DNA of 16,044 nt from JAGDXZ01 sp049965975 (GTDB taxonomy: Archaea > Micrarchaeota > Micrarchaeia > Micrarchaeales > CABMGC01), in the NCBI GenBank assembly GCA_049965975.1, contig JBMFVN010000014.1, forward strand, positions 1-16,044, written 5' to 3'. Shown here in pieces: positions 7,341 to 14,571 of this stretch (position 1 is the first letter of the stretch; each line of letters begins with the position of its first letter). Position numbers and translations under genes: made by a program. The notes below the pieces were generated by a model. It made no database searches, was not told where the DNA came from, and was given only the letters and a program-made list of their open reading frames with translations.

Positions 7341-7954
7341 ATAGAATCAAGCTTTACCTCTTCTATTTGGCCGTTGGGCTCCTTCTCCCTGAATACCTGC
7401 GTTGAGAACTTGAACAGCGAAACCCCTGACTGCCTCCAAGTATATGCTGGCAAGCCTGCTTTTATGCAAACATTTTCAAGGAATTGCCTTGGAGTCCATT
7501 TTTCTTCGACAGCAACAATCGGCAAAAGAAGACCGCTGTAGAAGCCGTATTGAATTATGAGGCCGTCTTGGCCTATTTTTATCTGCTTTTCTAGCTCTTC
7601 AGGCGTGCCCTTTATGGGCTTAGGCTCTGAAAGTATGCTTACCTCTATTATTATGCTTTGAAGCTCTTCCTTTGACACAGGCTCGAATCTCGGGTCTTCT
7701 GTCGCCGCTGCTATAGCTGCCTGTGGCAAAAGCTTTCGCATAGGCTCTATGCCTTCTGTGAAGCCTATGCAGCCCCTGAGTGACATGGTCTGGTATTCAT
7801 AAAGCGTTACAAACACACCGTGCCTCTGGTCAAACTCGGCAAGCCTTTTCTCTATTAGCTCTGTGGAGAACTTTGGAGACGCAAGAAGAAGCTCAATAGT
7901 GTATCTCGCATTTTTGACAAGCTTTGCTCCCTGCTCCAAAGTGTAGAACTGCAT
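7337..7954 (-). CDS. AMMECR1 family protein
   Basis: Protein of 205 residues containing the invariant LRGCIG motif (59-64) and its family context: HGVFVTLYEYQTMSLRGCIGF, then AAIAAATEDPRF, then the long C-terminal stretch ending around EKWTPRQFLENVCIKAGLPAYTW. The length fits archaeal members. The family is conserved in archaea and eukaryotes; its biochemical role is not firmly established, although some relatives are linked to radical-SAM (MEMO/AmmeMemoRadiSam) systems. Neither partner is in this window. The stop codon overlaps the dinB start by 4 nt, giving a two-gene unit. A TATA box 25-35 nt upstream of the ATG supports the start chosen and a near-leaderless message. Confidence 0.93.
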   Translation of the reverse strand: MQFYTLEQGAKLVKNARYTIELLLASPKFSTELIEKRLAEFDQRHGVFVTLYEYQTMSLRGCIGFTEGIEPMRKLLPQAAIAAATEDPRFEPVSKEELQSIIIEVSILSEPKPIKGTPEELEKQIKIGQDGLIIQYGFYSGLLLPIVAVEEKWTPRQFLENVCIKAGLPAYTWRQSGVSLFKFSTQVFREKEPNGQIEEVKLDSI

Positions 7955-7977
7955 TGAATCATAGAAGTATCCGCTGC

Positions 7978-7989
7978 AAAGTATAAAAT
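7978..7989 (-). promoter_or_regulatory. TATA box of the AMMECR1-dinB unit
   Basis: The minus strand reads AATTTTATACTTTG in the 72-nt gap below glnA, centred about 30 nt from the ATG at 7954. Predicted transcription start is within a few nt of the ATG. No strong ribosome binding site follows, consistent with a leaderless or very short leader. Confidence 0.45.
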
Positions 7990-8026
7990 TGCTTCTTTTT
8001 GGTGCTTGCTTGCTGATTTTGCAAAT

Positions 8027-9493
8027 TCAATAGTCAAGGTACTTAGTTATCTCCCAAGGAGTTATATACAGAGAGTATTGGCTCCAATCCTTCATTTTAT
8101 AGTCTATGAACGCCTCGAACAAGTGCTCGCCGAGCGTGTCTTTAAGAAGGGAATCGGTGGAAAGCTCATCCAACGCCTCTTTGAGGGTGCTTGGAAGTTC
8201 CTTTATGCCCAGCTCGCTCCTCTTCTGAGGGCTCATGTGGTAAACGTTCTCATCTACCGGATCGCCCGGGTCTATCTTCTTTTTTACACCGTCGAGGCCC
8301 GCAGCAAGAAGGCAGGAGAATGCAAAGTATGGATTTGCTGTCGGATCTACTGCTCTGTACTCGACCCTCTTCCTTGAAGCATAGGACTCTCCTTTGAAAT
8401 ATACCGGCACGCGCACGAGCGCAGACCTATTTCTTTTTGACCAAACTATGTAAACTGGCGCTTCGAATCCAGGGACAAGGCGCTTATATGAATTTACAGT
8501 AGGGCATGTAATTGCAGTAAGAGCCTTAGCGTGCTCAAGAAGCCCACCGATAAAGTACCTGCCTGTCTGGCTAAGCTCAGCGTACTCATCGGAGGAATCG
8601 TACATGGCGTTTGTACCATGCCAAAGAGAAATATGAGTATGCATGCCGCTGGCATTGTCTAGGTAAACCGGCTTGGGCATGAATGTGGCTATCAGGCCCT
8701 GCTTCCTTGCGATGTTCTTAGCTGCAAACTTGTAATACAGCACTTTGTCTGCTGTTTCAACGAGCTTTCCAAACTTGAAGATTATCTCTACTTGTCCGGC
8801 AGTTGCAACTTCGTGATGGTGCCCTTCTATCTTGAAGCCGAAGCTGTCTTCAAGCACACTTGACAACTCGTTCCTGTAGCTTATTGTAGTATCTTCTGGC
8901 GGAGCCCTAAGATATGCCTCCTTTGGCCTTAGCATTACATTGCCAGGCGTTATCTCTGGCGACTGTGGAAGAACTCTTGGAGCACCCCATGAATCTCCTT
9001 CGCCGCCGTTCGGGCTTGCCCAAGGGTCCCAAACAAGCTTTGTTGGATCTATAGATGAAAAAACAAAATGCTCTATCTCAGGACCGAAATAGCCGGTAAA
9101 GCCTAAGCTTGCCGCATCTGCCTCTGCCCTTTTTGCCACATGACCGCGAGGGCATACTTCCGAGAATTCCGCACTGCCGTATGCTTCCTTGACATCTCCT
9201 ATTACTATTGCGCTTTTCTGCTTCTCATCAGTATACCAGGGCAACACGGCCAGCGTCGCTGGGTCGGGAACAAGCAGCATATCTGATTCATTGATGTTCT
9301 TGAAGCCCCTTATTGACGAACCGTCAAATTCTAGCCCTGATTCAAAGACAGAGCCGTCTATGTACTCGTGGGCAGGCACCACCTTGTCTTGGAGTATGCC
9401 ACGTATGTCTGTAAACACAGAGTGCACCCATCTTATCCCATTATCTTTTAGCGTTCTTTTTGCCTTTTCAATTTGCTCTTCTTTTTCTGACAT
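8027..9493 (-). CDS. glnA: Glutamine synthetase, type I
   Basis: From MSEKEEQ the protein has 488 residues. It joins ammonia to glutamate using ATP, the main entry of nitrogen into amino acids, as a cytosolic dodecamer in this family. Signature stretches in order are FDGSSIRGF (56-64), GPEIEHFVF (137-145), GHHHEVATAGQVEI (224-237) and MHTHISLW (284-291), followed by VNSYKRLVPGFEAPVY with the downstream Arg-rich ATP/glutamate site (SKRNRSALVRVP), then EYRAVDPTANPYFAF. The Tyr adenylylation motif of enterobacterial GSI-beta (NLYDLP) is not present near the C terminus, so control by adenylylation is not expected. The frame extends 15 codons further up (to 9538), but ATG 9493 matches the family N terminus. 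It is divergent from an Lrp/AsnC regulator, the likely controller. Confidence 0.96.
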   Translation of the reverse strand: MSEKEEQIEKAKRTLKDNGIRWVHSVFTDIRGILQDKVVPAHEYIDGSVFESGLEFDGSSIRGFKNINESDMLLVPDPATLAVLPWYTDEKQKSAIVIGDVKEAYGSAEFSEVCPRGHVAKRAEADAASLGFTGYFGPEIEHFVFSSIDPTKLVWDPWASPNGGEGDSWGAPRVLPQSPEITPGNVMLRPKEAYLRAPPEDTTISYRNELSSVLEDSFGFKIEGHHHEVATAGQVEIIFKFGKLVETADKVLYYKFAAKNIARKQGLIATFMPKPVYLDNASGMHTHISLWHGTNAMYDSSDEYAELSQTGRYFIGGLLEHAKALTAITCPTVNSYKRLVPGFEAPVYIVWSKRNRSALVRVPVYFKGESYASRKRVEYRAVDPTANPYFAFSCLLAAGLDGVKKKIDPGDPVDENVYHMSPQKRSELGIKELPSTLKEALDELSTDSLLKDTLGEHLFEAFIDYKMKDWSQYSLYITPWEITKYLDY

Positions 9494-9598
9494 AAAATCC
9501 TTAAGACATAGCTGAATAAATGATTTAAATTTTTGCATTTAAAAGATATATATTTAAAAATAAACTAATAAAATGAATATTTATTCAAAGGCAATAAA
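9494..9598. promoter_or_regulatory. glnA-lrp divergent promoter region with candidate Lrp operator
   Basis: This AT-rich 105-nt gap must hold both promoters. For the regulator gene, GATATATATTTAAAAA (9545-9560) is a TATA box. For glnA, minus-strand ATTTAAAT (9523-9530) lies about 30 nt upstream of the ATG. TGAATA and TATTCA form a perfect inverted repeat separated by TT at 9574-9587, where the regulator's transcription would start. The nonamer TGAATAAAT at 9513-9521 recurs exactly on the other strand at 9579-9587, so related sites sit next to both genes. Operator function is inference. Confidence 0.5.
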
Positions 9599-10060
9599 AT
9601 GGAAAACCAAAATGTCATCGATGAACTTGATTTGAAAATAATAAACCAGCTGCAAAAAGACTCCAGGCAAAGCTTCCAGGAGCTTGCCAGCAAGCTTGGA
9701 ATAGCCGTTGGCACCGCATACAACAGGGTGAAGCAACTTGAGAAAAGCAAGGTAATAAGGAAGTACGCTGCAGTGATAGACCCTGCAAAGATAGGTGTTT
9801 CGCTTACAGCACTTGTTCTTATACAGGCGGAAGGCAGCCACATAGTAGATCTTGAAAAGCTGCTTGCAAAGATGGAAGAGACAATAGCAGTGTACGACAT
9901 TACCGGGGATTTTGACATTGCAGTAGTTGCAAGATTCAAGGATACTAAGGAGTTGAATTCGTTTGTAAAAAGGCTTTTGGGAATGGCATATGTAAAAAGA
10001 ACAGTAACAGATGTTATGCTCAATGTTGTAAAAGAGGACTTTACGCTGCCTGCCTTTTAG
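9599..10060 (+). CDS. Lrp/AsnC family transcriptional regulator
   Basis: Protein of 153 residues, the usual single-regulator size. The N-terminal winged helix-turn-helix spans about 8-60: DELDLKIINQLQKDSRQSFQEL, then the recognition region KLGIAVGTAYNRVKQLEKSKVI. A linker leads to the RAM effector domain (about 70-145), with ALVLIQAEG and VYDITGDFDIAVVARFKD, the G-D-[FY]-D core being typical. Such proteins form dimers or octamers and bind pseudo-palindromic DNA, often responding to amino acids. Divergence from glnA with a perfect inverted repeat between them suggests control of glutamine synthetase and of itself; glutamine-responsive Lrp proteins are known in Sulfolobus. The ligand here is inference. 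It ends 21 nt from the convergent zinc-ribbon gene, across a T-rich stretch. Confidence 0.94.
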   Translation: MENQNVIDELDLKIINQLQKDSRQSFQELASKLGIAVGTAYNRVKQLEKSKVIRKYAAVIDPAKIGVSLTALVLIQAEGSHIVDLEKLLAKMEETIAVYDITGDFDIAVVARFKDTKELNSFVKRLLGMAYVKRTVTDVMLNVVKEDFTLPAF

Positions 10061-10065
10061 CAACA

Positions 10066-10080
10066 GGCATTTATTTTTCA
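10066..10080 (+). terminator. T-rich stretch after the Lrp gene
   Basis: GGCATTTATTTTTCA follows the stop by a few bases. Archaeal RNA polymerase often terminates at short T-runs without a hairpin. This is weak evidence on its own, but it is the only T-run in the 21-nt convergent gap. Confidence 0.3.
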
Positions 10081-10081
10081 A

Positions 10082-10888
10082 TTACCGATAATTTTCTCGA
10101 CTCTGCTCAATCTGCTTGACCAGCGGGAAAGCCATGTAAAACTCAATCCCTGACTTTTTGGCCTGCTCGATTACCTGCTGTGCCTCATCGCTCTTTCCGT
10201 TAGCTGCAAGATATTTTGAAAGATAGTAAATCGCGTTTGCGTTGCCGCTAGCAAGCTGCTTGTTTACAAGGGCAAGAGCCTGCTTTGAATTGCTTTCTAC
10301 ACTGTAGACCATGCTTGCATAGCCGTAAAGCTGACCCTGCTTGCTCGACAGGTCGGAAAGCGCCTTCTTTGCCTCGATAAGTCTGCCAAGCTTTATCAAA
10401 GACATGAACCTTACGAAAAGCAGCAAATCGCTCTTGGGTTCAGGACTTGAATCTACTGCATGGATTGCCTTGAAAAAGCACTCTTTGCTTTTTGCAGTAA
10501 GCTGCAAACTTTTTTCCCTGTTTTCGGAATTGAGCTCCATGAAACCGTTAAGGTTGTAGTTTACATTGAAGTAGAAAGCATCAGACAAATACCTGTAGAG
10601 CATTGCAGCAACGTAAAGAACCATGGGATTTACCGCGGTGCTGGCAAATTGATCGATCGATTTTTCTGCTTCTGAAAATTGCTTCTGATCTAGAAGCTGG
10701 CTTGCGCTTTGCATGTTTGACAAAAGCTCTGGATTTATGTTGGGCTCCGAGCCCACTGGAAGCTCTCCGTTGTAAAGCTCGCAAAAATTGCAGAAGTATG
10801 CGTTTCCATAAGCCAAGGTGCGCCTGCCACAGTAGCTGCAGACTTTCATACTAGGCTTTTTGGTCAGCAATTCTGAAAGCTTTGACAT
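10082..10888 (-). CDS. Zinc-ribbon protein with helical (TPR-like) repeats
   Basis: Protein of 268 residues. Near the N terminus C17-x2-C20 and C33-x2-C36 (CSYCGRRTLAYGNAYFCNFC) form a rubredoxin-like zinc ribbon. From about 50 on the protein is almost all helix, with recurring pairs such as QLLDQKQFSEAEKSIDQFA, LIKLGRLIEAKKALSDL and AANGKSDEAQQVIEQAKKSGI, which look like degenerate TPR units. No membrane segment or catalytic motif is seen. This fits a scaffold or protein-protein adaptor, but I do not recognise a named family. It lies 55 nt downstream of fibrillarin on the same strand and may be co-transcribed; the leader has AGGTTGAT immediately before the ATG as a weak ribosome binding site. 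Confidence 0.75.
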   Translation of the reverse strand: MSKLSELLTKKPSMKVCSYCGRRTLAYGNAYFCNFCELYNGELPVGSEPNINPELLSNMQSASQLLDQKQFSEAEKSIDQFASTAVNPMVLYVAAMLYRYLSDAFYFNVNYNLNGFMELNSENREKSLQLTAKSKECFFKAIHAVDSSPEPKSDLLLFVRFMSLIKLGRLIEAKKALSDLSSKQGQLYGYASMVYSVESNSKQALALVNKQLASGNANAIYYLSKYLAANGKSDEAQQVIEQAKKSGIEFYMAFPLVKQIEQSRENYR

Positions 10889-10943
10889 GATATCAACCTA
10901 AACTTCAACGCCAATTCATTTATTGCTTATCGTTGCCTTGCTC

Positions 10944-11603
10944 TCACTTCTTTTTTAGCACGGCAAAGAGATGGAGCAGCGAATAAGGTGCAATGTCTAT
11001 TCCTTCGACAAAATCGAACTTTTCTGATACCTCGTCAAGAAACTCGTCGTAAACCTGCTTTGGCTTCTTGGCGCTGTCTATGCTCTGTGATTTTATTGCT
11101 ACATAAGCATAACCGCCTTTTTTGAGCATTTTGCTGTTTCTAAGCAGTATCTCAGCCTGCATTCTGGACGATACGTCCTGATAGATTATGTCTACTGTGC
11201 CTACGTCTTTCTCATATGCTTCTGGGTTCATAGCGTCGTGCAAAATAGGCAGCATGTTCTGCCTTTTATCGCAGACCTTTACCAGATCCCTCATGCTCCG
11301 CTCTGATATTTCCACACAGTACACTATTCCTGAAACGCCTATTATGTCGCTTACATGGCTGCATGTTGTGCCTGTTGCAGCACCGAGATAGAGCACGCTC
11401 GAACCTGGAACAATCTGCATGTGCTTCATGCCTTTCAATATGGCGGCTGCAAGCTTGCTCCTGTAAGGGTTCCAAAGCCTGTATTCGGTGCCATCAATGC
11501 TAACAAGCTGCTCGCCATAAACCTTGTTTCCTAGCACAAAGTTTTTCGTGGCGAGCTTGCCGTCTATTTTGAAAACCCCGTCAAACACCATTTCCACGCT
11601 CAT
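10944..11603 (-). CDS. flpA: Fibrillarin-like rRNA/tRNA 2'-O-methyltransferase
   Basis: Protein of 219 residues, standard for archaeal fibrillarin. The SAM-binding motif is VLYLGAATGTTCSHVSD (70-86), with VYCVEIS (94-100) as the acidic strand and IIYQDVS (139-145) carrying a conserved Asp. VAIKSQSID (168-176) includes a probable catalytic Lys. RLWNPYRSKLAAAI (42-55) is the typical N-terminal junction. It is the catalytic subunit of the C/D box sRNP and methylates ribose 2'-OH sites chosen by guide RNAs, together with Nop5 and L7Ae. In most archaea nop5 lies next to flpA; here the upstream neighbour is a divergent histidine kinase and the downstream one a zinc-ribbon protein. No C/D box RNA was seen in the window. 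Confidence 0.95.
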   Translation of the reverse strand: MSVEMVFDGVFKIDGKLATKNFVLGNKVYGEQLVSIDGTEYRLWNPYRSKLAAAILKGMKHMQIVPGSSVLYLGAATGTTCSHVSDIIGVSGIVYCVEISERSMRDLVKVCDKRQNMLPILHDAMNPEAYEKDVGTVDIIYQDVSSRMQAEILLRNSKMLKKGGYAYVAIKSQSIDSAKKPKQVYDEFLDEVSEKFDFVEGIDIAPYSLLHLFAVLKKK

Positions 11604-11641
11604 AGAATCAATTTTAGCTTATTTTCGCTCTGCTTTTTATT

Positions 11642-11661
11642 TTTATTATTGCAATAATAAA
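11642..11661. promoter_or_regulatory. 20-bp perfect palindrome in the fibrillarin/histidine-kinase promoter region
   Basis: TTTATTATTG followed by CAATAATAAA is an uninterrupted perfect palindrome in the 73-nt gap between the divergent genes. Its left part serves as a plausible TATA element about 30 nt before the kinase GTG (11677), and the adjoining AT-rich tract (11632-11645) could serve fibrillarin on the other strand. It may be a dimeric-regulator operator; AT-only composition apart from the central GC weakens the case. Confidence 0.5.
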
Positions 11662-11676
11662 GCATAAGTTGATTGC

Positions 11677-13923
11677 GTGCCTGAGCCTTCCCTCACAGAC
11701 TTGCTTGAAGATGTATTTGAGGCCATGGCAAATGCGAGGAGTGCTAATGAGCTTCTTTCCAAGGCTGCCTCGAGCTTTGCAGCCAGGCTCGGCCTTGATT
11801 ATGCTCAATCCTATGATTTGTATGCGTCTGAAAAGAGCACAACACAATTCCAGGAGTTTGTTATAAACACGCACAACCCTTATGTTGACAACAAGATGAG
11901 CAGCTATTCAGCATTTCCTGAACTTGTGAGCAATTTCAACCTTGGCTACAAAAGCAGCATAACCCTACCTGTCTTCGTAGAATCTAAGCCAGTATTCTTG
12001 CTAACGCTGCTGTCAAAGCAGGAAGATAAAATAAGCAGCGAAATGCAGCAGCTTCTTGTGCCTGCTGCACAAATACTCGGCTATGCCTATGTTGCAAAGC
12101 TTGAAAGAGACAGGAACATAAATCTGGCAAGATTTTTTGACGCCTCGTTCGATTCGCACATACCCCAGTTTCTTTTCAAGGCAGATAAGACAATTGTTAA
12201 GGCAAACAAGGAATTTCTTGCAACTTTTGGCAAAACGCAGAAAGACGTTTATGGCAGACCGCTGAACGAGTTCTTTGGAATAAGCCAAGAGGCGTTTGAA
12301 AAAGCAAAGTTGAACGGCGAGCTGAAAGTCAAATCTTCAAACGGCAAAGCACAATTCCGCATTCTGATAAATCAGGTAAGCTCAAACATGTTCCATGCAT
12401 TTGCATACGACATAACCAGGGAAACCACTCTTGAGGCAGAGCTTGCCGCAAGCGACCAGGCGCAAAGAGAGGCATTTCTTTTAATTGACAGCTCTACCTC
12501 TGTTTTGTGGACCAGCAAGAATGCAAAGAAAATATTCAAAATAGAAAGCCAGGATTTGGAAGGCAAAAAGCTTTCTGACTTTGATCCAGAATTCAGCTTA
12601 CAGGCATGCAGCTCCTTCCCCTGCACAAAAGTTGCACACCTTAACCTTGGAAACGGAATGAGCGTAGAAGTAAGCCTAAGCATTTACAAGAACGACTTTG
12701 GCTATGCCTGCGTGGCATCAGGCACGAGCCTCGAAAAGTACCTTGCAAACATACAAAATTACATAAAAGCCATGGCAGAGTTTTCAAACGACGCGATAAT
12801 AACTACAAACTCATTAGGCTATATAAGCTCTCTCAACAAGAGCGCTGAGAAGATACTTAGCTATTCTGCTTCTGAAATTTCAGGAAACGCGCTTACAACG
12901 CTTTATGCTGACGAGGAGTCGCAAAGAACACTCAACACGGCAATGTCAATAGCTAATGAGAAGGGTTCTGCAGGAAACATGTTCGTGAACTTGAGAACCA
13001 AGGCAGGAGAGGAACTGCCATGCGAGCAGCACGTGCTCAGACTTGTAGACGAGAACAATTCGACAGCAGGCTACATGCTTATATACAACGAGCTGGCAAC
13101 AAAAAGGCTCATTGAAAACTTGCAGGACGAACTTGAAAAAACAGAAAGGCAGGCGTCGAACTACAAGGCAGAAAGCGATCTCAAGACGCAGTTTATATAC
13201 AACATATCGCACGACCTCAAGACCCCACTAACAAACATAAAAGGATTTGCAAAGCTGTTCTATGACGGCACGTTCGGCGAGCTAAACGAGGAGCAGAAAA
13301 GGCACATAGGAATAATAATAAGCGAGTCAGACAGGCTGATGCAATTGATACAGCAGATTCTCGACGTAGCGAAACTCTCTTCTGGCAAGATAAAGCTAGA
13401 TTTGCAAAAGGTCAACTTCGCAGACCTTGGCGAGAATCCGAGCATAAAGTCGCTTGCTGAGATGGCACAAAAGAAGGGGCTTGCATTCGAATGGCACGTA
13501 GATTACACTGTGCCAGAGATCATCGCTGACCCAAACAGGATAATACAGGTGCTTGTCAACCTGATAGGCAACGCAGTGAAGTTCACTGAGCATGGCGGCA
13601 TAAGGGTCAACGCTTACAGGAAAGGAAAGAACATAAGGGTTGAAGTTTCCGATACTGGAATAGGCATAAGCAAAGAGGATAAGGCCAAGCTTTTTAGGAA
13701 ATTCTATCAGCTGCAACACAAGGAGCTAACAAAGCAGGAAGGCTCAGGCACGGGCCTTGGGCTCGTAATCACCAAGGAGATAGTCAATTTGCATGGCGGC
13801 AAAATAGGAGTAATATCAGAGCCCGGCAAAGGCAGCACGTTCTGGTTCACCTTGCCGATATACGGAAAGAAGCGCAAGGAAAAGCAGCAGAAAAACAGCG
13901 AGCAAGAACAGCAATCAAGCTAG
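11677..13923 (+). CDS. Soluble multi-PAS sensor histidine kinase
   Basis: Protein of 748 residues from a GTG start. There is no signal peptide or membrane helix, so sensing is intracellular. Residues about 1-150 look like a GAF-type domain. PAS-like regions follow at about 155-255, 265-350 and 365-480 (FSNDAIITTNSLGYISSLNKSAEKILSYS is the clearest). A charged coiled coil (about 480-503) leads to the HisKA helix with phospho-acceptor H512 in NISHDLKTPLTNI. The ATP-binding domain shows N632 in NLIGNAVKFTEHG, DTGIGIS (659-665), FRKFYQ and GTGLGLV (691-697). The kinase is complete and should autophosphorylate. No response regulator is nearby, so its partner is elsewhere or absent. The tail is basic and Gln-rich (KKRKEKQQKN). 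The upstream palindrome may control it. Two-component kinases are rare in reduced archaeal genomes. Confidence 0.93.
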   Translation: MPEPSLTDLLEDVFEAMANARSANELLSKAASSFAARLGLDYAQSYDLYASEKSTTQFQEFVINTHNPYVDNKMSSYSAFPELVSNFNLGYKSSITLPVFVESKPVFLLTLLSKQEDKISSEMQQLLVPAAQILGYAYVAKLERDRNINLARFFDASFDSHIPQFLFKADKTIVKANKEFLATFGKTQKDVYGRPLNEFFGISQEAFEKAKLNGELKVKSSNGKAQFRILINQVSSNMFHAFAYDITRETTLEAELAASDQAQREAFLLIDSSTSVLWTSKNAKKIFKIESQDLEGKKLSDFDPEFSLQACSSFPCTKVAHLNLGNGMSVEVSLSIYKNDFGYACVASGTSLEKYLANIQNYIKAMAEFSNDAIITTNSLGYISSLNKSAEKILSYSASEISGNALTTLYADEESQRTLNTAMSIANEKGSAGNMFVNLRTKAGEELPCEQHVLRLVDENNSTAGYMLIYNELATKRLIENLQDELEKTERQASNYKAESDLKTQFIYNISHDLKTPLTNIKGFAKLFYDGTFGELNEEQKRHIGIIISESDRLMQLIQQILDVAKLSSGKIKLDLQKVNFADLGENPSIKSLAEMAQKKGLAFEWHVDYTVPEIIADPNRIIQVLVNLIGNAVKFTEHGGIRVNAYRKGKNIRVEVSDTGIGISKEDKAKLFRKFYQLQHKELTKQEGSGTGLGLVITKEIVNLHGGKIGVISEPGKGSTFWFTLPIYGKKRKEKQQKNSEQEQQSS

Positions 13924-13947
13924 CTGCTCTGCTTTCGCTTTCGAAAC

Positions 13948-13984
13948 ATATATATTTGCTTTACTACAATGTAAATAAGAGGAT
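13948..13984 (+). promoter_or_regulatory. TATA box and ribosome binding site of the Cys-rich surface protein gene
   Basis: ATATATATT at 13948-13956 is a TATA box about 36 nt from the ATG. GAGGAT at 13979-13984 lies 3 nt from the ATG, a short-spaced Shine-Dalgarno-like sequence. The gap to the kinase gene is 64 nt, and the strong TATA suggests independent transcription. Confidence 0.5.
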
Positions 13985-13987
13985 AGC

Positions 13988-14571
13988 ATGAGAAATGCGG
14001 TATTGTTCTTTCTTATTGCATTATCAATTGTTCCGTACTTTTATGCAAGCAATTTGACTTCGTGCATAAGCTGCTCGCAGGTCACATGCCCTGCTGGCGC
14101 AACGTGCCATAACATAGGCAGCTGCCCTAACGGCTTCGTGCTTTGGGGCTGCCAGTACGCGAACGGAACTATTGTATCTACCAAGCTTTCTAATTCAACG
14201 ACAACTAACACAATAACCACAACAACGCCTTCGACCACGCTAACAACCAGCATTAGACCGCCGGTCCCAGCTCCTGCAAGCAGCGAAATATCAAACACAA
14301 CAATTTACGAAATAGTTGCGATAGCTGCAATAGCGGTAATAGCGGCAGCAATGTATTATATGTTTGCGTCGAAAAAGCTTAACAAAGTAACAGAAACTCC
14401 GCCAACANNNNNNNNNNNNNNNNNNNNNNNNNNNNNNNNNNNNNNNNNNNNNNNNNNNNNNNNNNNNNNNNNNNNNNNNNNNNNNNNNNNNNNNNNNNNN
14501 NNNNNNNGTATTATATGTTTGCGTCGAAAAAGCTTAACAAAGTAACAGAAACTCCGCCAACATCACTTTAG
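13988..14571 (+). CDS. Small secreted, membrane-anchored Cys-rich protein (interrupted by scaffold gap)
   Basis: Merging the duplicated flanks of the N gap gives 142 residues ending TETPPTSL with TAG at 14569-14571. Without the merge the frame is lost because the 100-N gap has arbitrary length. Residues 1-20 are a signal peptide (RNAVLFFLIALSIVPYFYA). C26, C29, C34, C40, C46 and C55 form a compact six-Cys domain likely stabilised by disulfides. A Thr/Ser/Pro-rich stalk runs from 63 to 105. A membrane helix spans about 107-127, followed by a basic stop (SKKLNK). N-glycosylation sequons occur at N22, N59, N69 and N103. It is probably a cell-surface glycoprotein with its Cys domain outside. No family is recognised. 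The 3' end overlaps the convergent hydrolase gene by 9 bp. Confidence 0.75.
14353..14407 (+). repeat. 55-bp direct repeat flanking the gap, copy 1
   Basis: This 55-base segment ending at the first N is identical to 14508-14562, which begins at the last N. It encodes YYMFASKKLNKVTETPPT of the surface protein. Identity ending exactly at the gap edges, with a 55-base length (a common assembler k-mer), marks it as contig-end overlap rather than a genomic repeat. Confidence 0.9.
14408..14507. other. Assembly gap of exactly 100 N
   Basis: One hundred consecutive N is the usual placeholder for a gap of unknown size. The flanks are the same 55 bases, so the real gap is probably negative: the contigs overlap and no sequence is missing. 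Confidence 0.95.
14508..14562 (+). repeat. 55-bp direct repeat flanking the gap, copy 2
   Basis: Exact second copy of 14353-14407, starting at the first base after the Ns. It is followed by TCACTTTAG, which gives the surface protein its natural last codons (Ser-Leu-stop). Confidence 0.9.

Noticed and set aside
9565..10081. Two long minus-strand frames opposite the Lrp gene
   Set aside because: Both are shadows of a complete Lrp/AsnC protein and show no domain of their own.
14353..14562. True tandem duplication within the surface-protein gene
   Set aside because: Identity is perfect, stops exactly at both gap edges and is 55 bases long, which fits assembler overlap far better than biology.
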